A stretch of DNA of 9,000 bases from an uncultured bacterium (lineage in GTDB: Bacteria > Bacillota > Clostridia > Oscillospirales > Oscillospiraceae), in the NCBI GenBank assembly GCA_905214155.1, contig CAJMLC010000075.1, positions 1 to 9,000 on the forward strand, read 5' to 3'. Position numbers and translations under genes: made by a program. The notes under the pieces are model-generated. The model was not told the DNA's origin and made no database searches. It saw only the letters and a list, made by a program, of their open reading frames with translations. Of the stretch, positions 5,426 to 9,000 are shown in pieces (within the stretch, counting starts at the first letter, position 1; every line of letters starts with the position of its first letter).

Positions 5426-6556
5426 ATGCAAATGAATATTTCGATGAATATGATGAATAATTCCGTGCTGGAGACCGATCTTGCGCAGGTCCGCCGCAAC
5501 GCAGAGGCCATCGTGCGGACGATCCCCGCGGGGACGCGTCTGCTGCCCGTGCTCAAGTGCGATGCCTACGGCCTTGGCGCGGCGGAGATCGCGCGGGTGC
5601 TGGAGCCGCTCGAGGCCGTGGCGGGCTTCGCCGTGGCGCATGTGTCCGAAGGGCTTGCGCTGCGCAGGGTCGGGATCACGAAGGACCTTCTGGTCATGAG
5701 CAGCGCCCTGCCGTGGCAGCTTTCTGCCGCGGTGGATGCGGATCTGACGCTCACCTGCGGCCGGGCGGGCTTCGCCTCGGAGCTGCAAGCCGCCGCGAAG
5801 GCCGCGGGCAAAACTGCCGCCATCCATATCAAGATCGACACCGGCCTGCACCGGATCGGCTTTGCGCCGGAGGAGCTGGGCGGTTTGCTCAGTGAGCTGC
5901 AAAACGCGCCGTCGCTGTGCGTGACCGGCACGTTCTCGCATTTTTCCGATACCTCGGATGCTGCGCTCTGCGCGCGGGAGTATCTATTGTATGAGACCGC
6001 GCTCGAAACGCTGCGCGCGGCGGGCATCGAGCCGGGCCTGCGGCACGTCGCGTGCTCGGCGGCGAGCGAGCAATACCCCCAATACTGCCTCGATGCGGTG
6101 CGCGTCGGGCGGCGGCTGTTCATGGATGCCCCGACGGCCCCGCGCGGCGACATCCGCGAGGTGTCGACGTGGCGGAGCTTCGTGACGATGGTGCATGCGC
6201 GCAGCGCGGGCGAACGGGTCGGCTACGGGGGCGCGGTCGCGCTCGAACGCGACGCCGTGCTCGCAACAGTCGGCGTAGGCTACGGCGACGGCCTAACCCC
6301 CGCGCTGGCCTCCGCTAAGGCTCCCGTACTCATCGGCGGGAAGCGCTGCACGCTGCTGGCGTGCTGCATGGATCAGTGCCTGATTGACGTGACGGGCGTG
6401 GATTGCCGCCCCGGCGACGAGGCCGTGTTCTTCGGCTATGACCGGTTTGGAAATTGTCTGCCGTCGCAGGAGGTCGCGCTGCTGATCGGCGGCGACGAGG
6501 GCTGCGGCCTGACCGCAGCTCTTTCCCCCCGCGTGGTCAGAACTTACAGCTTCTAA
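5426..6556 (+). CDS. alr: Alanine racemase
   Basis: A 376-residue PLP-dependent enzyme of the fold-type III alanine racemase family, which converts L-alanine to D-alanine for peptidoglycan. The PLP lysine is K44 in PVLKCDAYGLG. The second catalytic base is Y267 in RVGYGG. HIKIDTGLHRIGF (134-146) carries R143, which should hold the active site lysine and Tyr network in place. The C-terminal beta domain has CMDQ (314-317) and GCGLTAALSPRVVRTY. Length is normal (about 370-390). One family landmark differs: the usual VRPGIALYG reads VRVGRRLFM (226-233), so the segment near the cofactor phosphate is atypical. ATG 5426 is chosen because CAGGA lies 8 nt upstream; Met3, Met7 and Met9 are possible but less well placed. 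It is a single-gene unit divergent from the ABC operon and convergent with the methyltransferase. A racemase for another amino acid (serine, for example) cannot be fully excluded. Confidence 0.9.
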   Translation: MQMNISMNMMNNSVLETDLAQVRRNAEAIVRTIPAGTRLLPVLKCDAYGLGAAEIARVLEPLEAVAGFAVAHVSEGLALRRVGITKDLLVMSSALPWQLSAAVDADLTLTCGRAGFASELQAAAKAAGKTAAIHIKIDTGLHRIGFAPEELGGLLSELQNAPSLCVTGTFSHFSDTSDAALCAREYLLYETALETLRAAGIEPGLRHVACSAASEQYPQYCLDAVRVGRRLFMDAPTAPRGDIREVSTWRSFVTMVHARSAGERVGYGGAVALERDAVLATVGVGYGDGLTPALASAKAPVLIGGKRCTLLACCMDQCLIDVTGVDCRPGDEAVFFGYDRFGNCLPSQEVALLIGGDEGCGLTAALSPRVVRTYSF

Positions 6557-6567
6557 TGGATCCTCTA

Positions 6568-6590
6568 GGGGCGGACGATTCTGTCCGCCT
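6568..6590 (+). terminator. GC-rich hairpin after alr, possible terminator
   Basis: Bases 6570-6576 (GGCGGAC) pair with 6583-6589 (GTCCGCC) around a 6-nt loop (GATTCT), with one more G-U pair at the base. It lies 13 nt after the alr stop. No T run follows, because the MITE-like element begins at its 3' foot. It may be a terminator whose tail was displaced by that insertion, or a separate small repeat. Confidence 0.4.
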
Positions 6591-6753
6591 AGGGTGTATC
6601 TGAAAACTCCCAATGTGACCGGCAGCGAGGAATTTTCGCGCTGCGCAAGACATTTTTTCGCAGGAATACTGACGTATTTCAAGGAAAAATGACGCGGCGC
6701 GGCGTGAAAAGGCCCGCTGTCCGGGTGCGTCGGGAGTTTTCAGATACACCCTA
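6590..6753. mobile_element. 164-bp palindromic MITE-like element
   Basis: The ends are perfect 20-bp inverted repeats, GGGTGTATCTGAAAACTCCC at 6592-6611 and its complement at 6732-6751, each flanked by TA (6590-6591 and 6752-6753), which looks like a TA target duplication. The interior is also palindromic about the same centre (between 6671 and 6672): 6633-6669 pairs imperfectly with 6674-6710 around a TGAC loop. The element can fold almost end to end as one long hairpin. It has no transposase gene and lies in the convergent gap between alr and the methyltransferase, where it harms no reading frame. TA duplication suits mobilisation by an IS630/Tc1-mariner-like enzyme or some IS5-family enzymes; which one is unknown. 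Confidence 0.85.
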
Positions 6754-6807
6754 AGGGCCCCCCACGTTTAGAATCGGCGTGCAATAGAATTCGTAGGGTC
6801 CGATGCA

Positions 6808-7425
6808 TTACCTGTGCAGCGATAAAATGCCGGCGCAAGCAGAAAACGGCGTAAATTTCAGCTGCGGGAGGGCGGGCGCCAGCTCGTCTGCCACGAAGTA
6901 AATCTCGTCCTCGTCCCACGATGCGCCCGCCTGCTTTCTGCAGGCCTCCAGCTCCGCGCGGGTGCGGAACGCCACATCGCCGATCAGGATCTCGCCGTCC
7001 TCCTGCAGCAGCTCCAGCAGCCCGTTGAGAAACGGCACCTTCTCGGCGTCCGTCAGGTGGTGCAGCGAATAGGTCGCGAGGATAAAATCATAGCGCCGCG
7101 CGCGGAGCGGCTTCGCCAGCCCCTGTCTGAAATCGCCGGGATAAAGTTCTGCATTTGGCATCTTCTCCTGCGCCAGCTGCACCATCCGCTCCGAAAAATC
7201 CTGTCCATAGATGCGGCAGCCCTGTGCATAGAGCCGGGCCGTCAGCGTGCCGGTGCCGAAGCCGATGTCCAGCACGGCTCCACCGCCGTGTGCCGTCACA
7301 CGGTCGACGATCGCGTCCAGGATCTCCTGATAGCCCGCGAAGGGGTAGCTCCCCGCCGCGTCGGAGCGCGCGACGCTCCGGTCATATTCGTCGGCCCATT
7401 GGTCAAAACCTGTGTTATTCAGCAT
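6808..7425 (-). CDS. Class I SAM-dependent methyltransferase, YrrT-like
   Basis: A 205-residue cytoplasmic protein with a class I methyltransferase fold. Motif I is VLDIGFGTG (51-59), the acidic residue for the SAM ribose is D76 in IYGQDF, then GDF (97-99), and YSLHHLTD (119-126) is the post-II/motif IV region. The early FDQWADEYDRSV, the HHLTDAEK stretch and the GDVAFR segment (149-154) resemble B. subtilis YrrT, a methyltransferase encoded with methionine-to-cysteine conversion genes. Its substrate is not established. ATG at 7423-7425 is chosen because GGAGG (complement of 7429-7433) lies 3 nt upstream, a tight but usable spacing. A longer TTG-initiated reading from 7446 would begin in the terminator's T run and include the ribosome binding site as codons. 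No promoter is visible; expression probably depends on read-through from khpA. Confidence 0.8.
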   Translation of the reverse strand: MLNNTGFDQWADEYDRSVARSDAAGSYPFAGYQEILDAIVDRVTAHGGGAVLDIGFGTGTLTARLYAQGCRIYGQDFSERMVQLAQEKMPNAELYPGDFRQGLAKPLRARRYDFILATYSLHHLTDAEKVPFLNGLLELLQEDGEILIGDVAFRTRAELEACRKQAGASWDEDEIYFVADELAPALPQLKFTPFSACAGILSLHR

Positions 7426-7440
7426 ATTCCTCCACAATTC

Positions 7441-7472
7441 AAACAAACCCCCGCCGCAAAGCGGCGGGGGTT
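7441..7472 (-). terminator. Intrinsic terminator after khpA
   Basis: Bases 7446-7457 pair perfectly with 7461-7472 around a 3-nt loop, giving a 12-bp, mostly G/C stem. On the - strand it begins 6 nt after the khpA stop and is followed by TTTGTTTG, a reasonable U-rich tail. It should end most ffh-rpsP-khpA transcripts. The methyltransferase ribosome binding site starts only about 13 nt beyond the stem. Confidence 0.85.
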
Positions 7473-7478
7473 GCTGGT

Positions 7479-7706
7479 TTAATCAACGATCTCCACGGAG
7501 ACCTTTTTGCCGTTACGCTGGGCAACGGACTTCATGATCGTGCGGATCTCCTTGGCGATGCGGCCCTGACGGCCGATCAGCTTGCCCATGTCCTCGGGCG
7601 CGACCCGCAGCTCGAGCACAGTGGTCTCGCCTTCGATCTCGGTCACGGTGACGCTGTCGGGATCATCGACCAAATTCTTTGCCATATACAGCAAAAGATC
7701 TTTCAT
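7479..7706 (-). CDS. khpA: KH-domain RNA-binding protein KhpA
   Basis: A 75-residue single KH-domain protein (YlqC family), cytoplasmic. In Firmicutes it pairs with KhpB/EloR (Jag) and binds many RNAs, affecting cell elongation and division. The RNA-binding GxxG loop is GRQG (45-48) in GKLIGRQGRIAKEIR. The protein is full length for the family (about 75-80). ATG at 7704-7706 has GGAG (complement of 7714-7717) 7 nt upstream. Only 15 bp separate it from the rpsP stop, so the two genes are co-transcribed. Position right after rpsP is the conserved place for this gene. It is followed by a strong terminator rather than by rimM. Confidence 0.95.
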   Translation of the reverse strand: MKDLLLYMAKNLVDDPDSVTVTEIEGETTVLELRVAPEDMGKLIGRQGRIAKEIRTIMKSVAQRNGKKVSVEIVD

Positions 7707-7721
7707 TATACTGCTCCTAAA

Positions 7722-7958
7722 TTACAGGACGTTGGCCTTTTTCAGCAGGCCGCGAACGGTATCAGTGGGCTGCGCGCCGTTCTTGATCCACTGCTTGGCC
7801 TTGTCGGCGTCGACCACGATGGCGGACTCCGCCTTCGGATCATACGTGCCGATCTCTTCGATGCAGCGGCCGTCGCGCGGGAAACGGGAGTCGGCGACGA
7901 CGATGCGGTAGAAGGGATTCTTCTTGGCGCCCATTCTTCTCAGTCTGATCTTAACCAT
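7722..7958 (-). CDS. rpsP: 30S ribosomal protein S16
   Basis: A 78-residue ribosomal protein of the 30S subunit, important in assembly of the 16S rRNA 5' domain. MVKIRLRRMGAKKNPFYRIVVADSRFPRDGR followed by IEEIGTYDP is the unmistakable S16 signature. The start at ATG 7956-7958 is set by GGAGGA (complement of 7966-7971) 7 nt upstream and by the conserved N-terminus. A TTG reading five codons longer would include the ribosome binding site itself. The 74-bp gap to ffh (7959-8032) is AT-rich, with no convincing promoter or terminator, so transcription from ffh is likely. Confidence 0.98.
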   Translation of the reverse strand: MVKIRLRRMGAKKNPFYRIVVADSRFPRDGRCIEEIGTYDPKAESAIVVDADKAKQWIKNGAQPTDTVRGLLKKANVL

Positions 7959-8032
7959 TGTTTGTTCCTCCAAATATAACTCTCTTGATTTTGATACTTC
8001 GTAAAGCTATGCAAAGTTAGCTGAAACGATAA

Positions 8033-9000
8033 CTACATACCCGGGAAACCGGGGAATCCGCCGAAGCCGCCCTTTTTGCCCATGCGCTTCATCTTCTTCT
8101 GCGCGCCGGGACCAGAGAACTGCCTGGCCAGCTGATTCATCATGTCGAACTGCTTGAGCAGACGGTTGATGTCCTCGACCTTCACGCCGGAGCCTGCCGC
8201 GATGCGGCGCTTGCGGCTGTGATTGAGGACGCTGGGGTTTTCGCGCTCGTAGGGGGTCATCGACTGGATGATCGCCTCGGTGCGCGCCATGGCCTTTTCG
8301 TCCACCTGCGCGCCCTTGAGCGCACCAGCGTTCATGCCGGGGATCATGCCAGCGATCTCGTCGAGGCTGCCCATGCCCTTGAGCTGGGTGAGCTGATCAT
8401 AGAAATCGGAGAGCGTGAATTTATTGCTGCGGAGCTTCTGCTCCAGTTCTGCGGCCTTCTTCTGGTCGAACGCGGCCTCGGCCTTTTCGATCAGCGTCAG
8501 CACGTCGCCCATCCCGAGAATGCGGGATGCCATGCGGCCGGGGTGGAACGGCTCGATCTGGTCGAGCTTCTCGCCTGTGCCGATAAACTTGATCGGCTTG
8601 CCCGTAACGGCCTTGACCGAAAGGGCCGCGCCGCCGCGCGCGTCGCCGTCGAGCTTGGAGAGGATGACGCCGTCGATGTCGAGGTATTCGTTGAACGTCT
8701 GCGCGGCGTTGACCGCATCCTGACCGGTCATCGCATCGACGACGAGGAGGATCTCATTCGGCTTGACCTCGGCCTTGATGGCCTTCAGCTCGTCCATCAG
8801 CGCCTCGTCGACGTGCAGGCGGCCCGCCGTGTCAAGGAAGACCATGTCGTTGCCGTGTCGGATGGCATGGGCGATGGCGGCCTTCGCGATGTCGACCGGG
8901 TTCGTCTGCCCCATCTCGAAGACGGGGATGCCGAGTTGTCCGCCGACGACCTGCAGCTGCTTGATGGCTGCCGGACGGTAGATGTCGCAGGCGACGAGCA
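8033..9000 (-). CDS. ffh: Signal recognition particle protein Ffh (SRP54), 5' end outside window
   Basis: 321 residues are visible; about 120-130 N-terminal residues, including the N domain and P-loop, lie beyond position 9000. The frame stays open to the edge, beginning LVACDIYRPAAIKQL, so the Met at 8914 is internal and not a start. The GTPase (G) domain shows DTAGRLHVDE (G3) and SKLDGDARGGAA (G4; the usual first residue is Thr, here Ser). The methionine-rich M domain follows, with NHSRKRRIAAGSG, the helix-turn-helix that binds SRP RNA, and then a tail of Gly-Phe-Pro repeats ending GFPGM. With SRP RNA and FtsY it brings ribosomes making membrane and secreted proteins to the SecYEG translocon. 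It heads the rpsP-khpA operon, as in many Firmicutes. Confidence 0.97.
   Translation of the reverse strand, partial: LVACDIYRPAAIKQLQVVGGQLGIPVFEMGQTNPVDIAKAAIAHAIRHGNDMVFLDTAGRLHVDEALMDELKAIKAEVKPNEILLVVDAMTGQDAVNAAQTFNEYLDIDGVILSKLDGDARGGAALSVKAVTGKPIKFIGTGEKLDQIEPFHPGRMASRILGMGDVLTLIEKAEAAFDQKKAAELEQKLRSNKFTLSDFYDQLTQLKGMGSLDEIAGMIPGMNAGALKGAQVDEKAMARTEAIIQSMTPYERENPSVLNHSRKRRIAAGSGVKVEDINRLLKQFDMMNQLARQFSGPGAQKKMKRMGKKGGFGGFPGFPGM

Larger units (their letters stand above)
5202..5460. repeat. Six copies of an 8-bp ATGAATA(T/A) motif across the divergent region
   Basis: Copies on the - strand are at 5202-5209 (ATGAATAA) and 5226-5233 (ATGAATAT), at the ABC promoter. Copies on the + strand are at 5418-5425, 5432-5439 and 5444-5451 (all ATGAATAT) and at 5453-5460 (ATGAATAA), at the alr start. 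The four at alr are 14, 12 and 9 bp apart. TGAAT is also the half-site of arginine-repressor boxes, but no clear full palindrome of the right spacing is present. The three copies after the start codon could simply be AT-rich early codons (Met-Asn-Ile, Met-Asn-Met and Met-Asn-Asn), which keep the start region unstructured. Confidence 0.4.

Noticed and set aside
5418..5460. CRISPR or microsatellite array at the alr start
   Set aside because: The repeat unit is only 8 bp with uneven spacing (14, 12 and 9 bp) and there are no spacers of constant length. It is better treated as a motif cluster or coding bias.
6537..6749. A 70-codon - strand open frame over the end of alr and the MITE
   Set aside because: It starts inside the inverted repeat of the mobile element and runs antisense into alr. 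It has no coding signature of its own.
7426..7446. Longer methyltransferase start at TTG (7 extra residues)
   Set aside because: The extra codons would consist of the terminator's T run and the ribosome binding site itself. ATG at 7425 has GGAGG immediately upstream.
7959..7973. Longer rpsP start at TTG (5 extra residues)
   Set aside because: The extension encodes the ribosome binding site and departs from the conserved S16 N-terminus MVKIRLRRMG.

Overview
The window looks like chromosomal DNA of a GC-rich Clostridia-type Firmicute, most like the gut Oscillospiraceae/Ruminococcaceae. The evidence is strong AGGAGG-type ribosome binding sites, the ffh-rpsP-khpA gene order, a lipoprotein-type solute-binding protein with a Gram-positive style signal, MetA with an acetyl-CoA-type active site, and a small palindromic element of a kind common in such genomes. 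The genus cannot be fixed from the sequence alone. Third codon positions are strongly G/C, so long antisense open frames occur throughout and are not genes.

Region 1 (1-2554, + strand) is an amino acid biosynthesis block. It holds the C-terminus of a branched-chain aminotransferase (ilvE), then metY (O-acetylhomoserine sulfhydrylase) and metA (homoserine O-acetyltransferase), which are 10 bp apart and read as one operon. MetA carries Glu111, the residue linked to acetyl-CoA use. MetA and MetY therefore form a matched two-step path from homoserine to homocysteine by direct sulfhydrylation. A good sigma-A-like promoter sits at the ilvE stop codon. The block ends at a 16-17 bp hairpin that serves as a bidirectional terminator.

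Region 2 (2560-5240, - strand) is a complete polar amino acid ABC importer in the order lipoprotein binding protein, permease, ATPase. The last two genes overlap. The first two are separated by a 168-bp spacer with hairpins, which probably lets the binding protein be made in excess. The substrate cannot be read from sequence.

Region 3 (5120-6556) is a divergent control region followed by alanine racemase (alr, + strand). The control region has a recognisable promoter on each strand, six copies of an 8-bp ATGAATA(T/A) motif and a structured alr leader.

Region 4 (6557-6807) is a convergent gap. It holds a short GC hairpin and a 164-bp palindromic MITE-like element with perfect 20-bp terminal inverted repeats flanked by TA.

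Region 5 (6808-9000, - strand) is ffh (5' end outside the window), rpsP and khpA, then a strong terminator, then a YrrT-like SAM-dependent methyltransferase whose ribosome binding site lies just past the terminator. The usual continuation of this operon (rimM-trmD-rplS) is absent. No wholly new multi-gene system was found. The most interesting items are the MITE, the motif cluster between the ABC operon and alr, and the methyltransferase behind the terminator.
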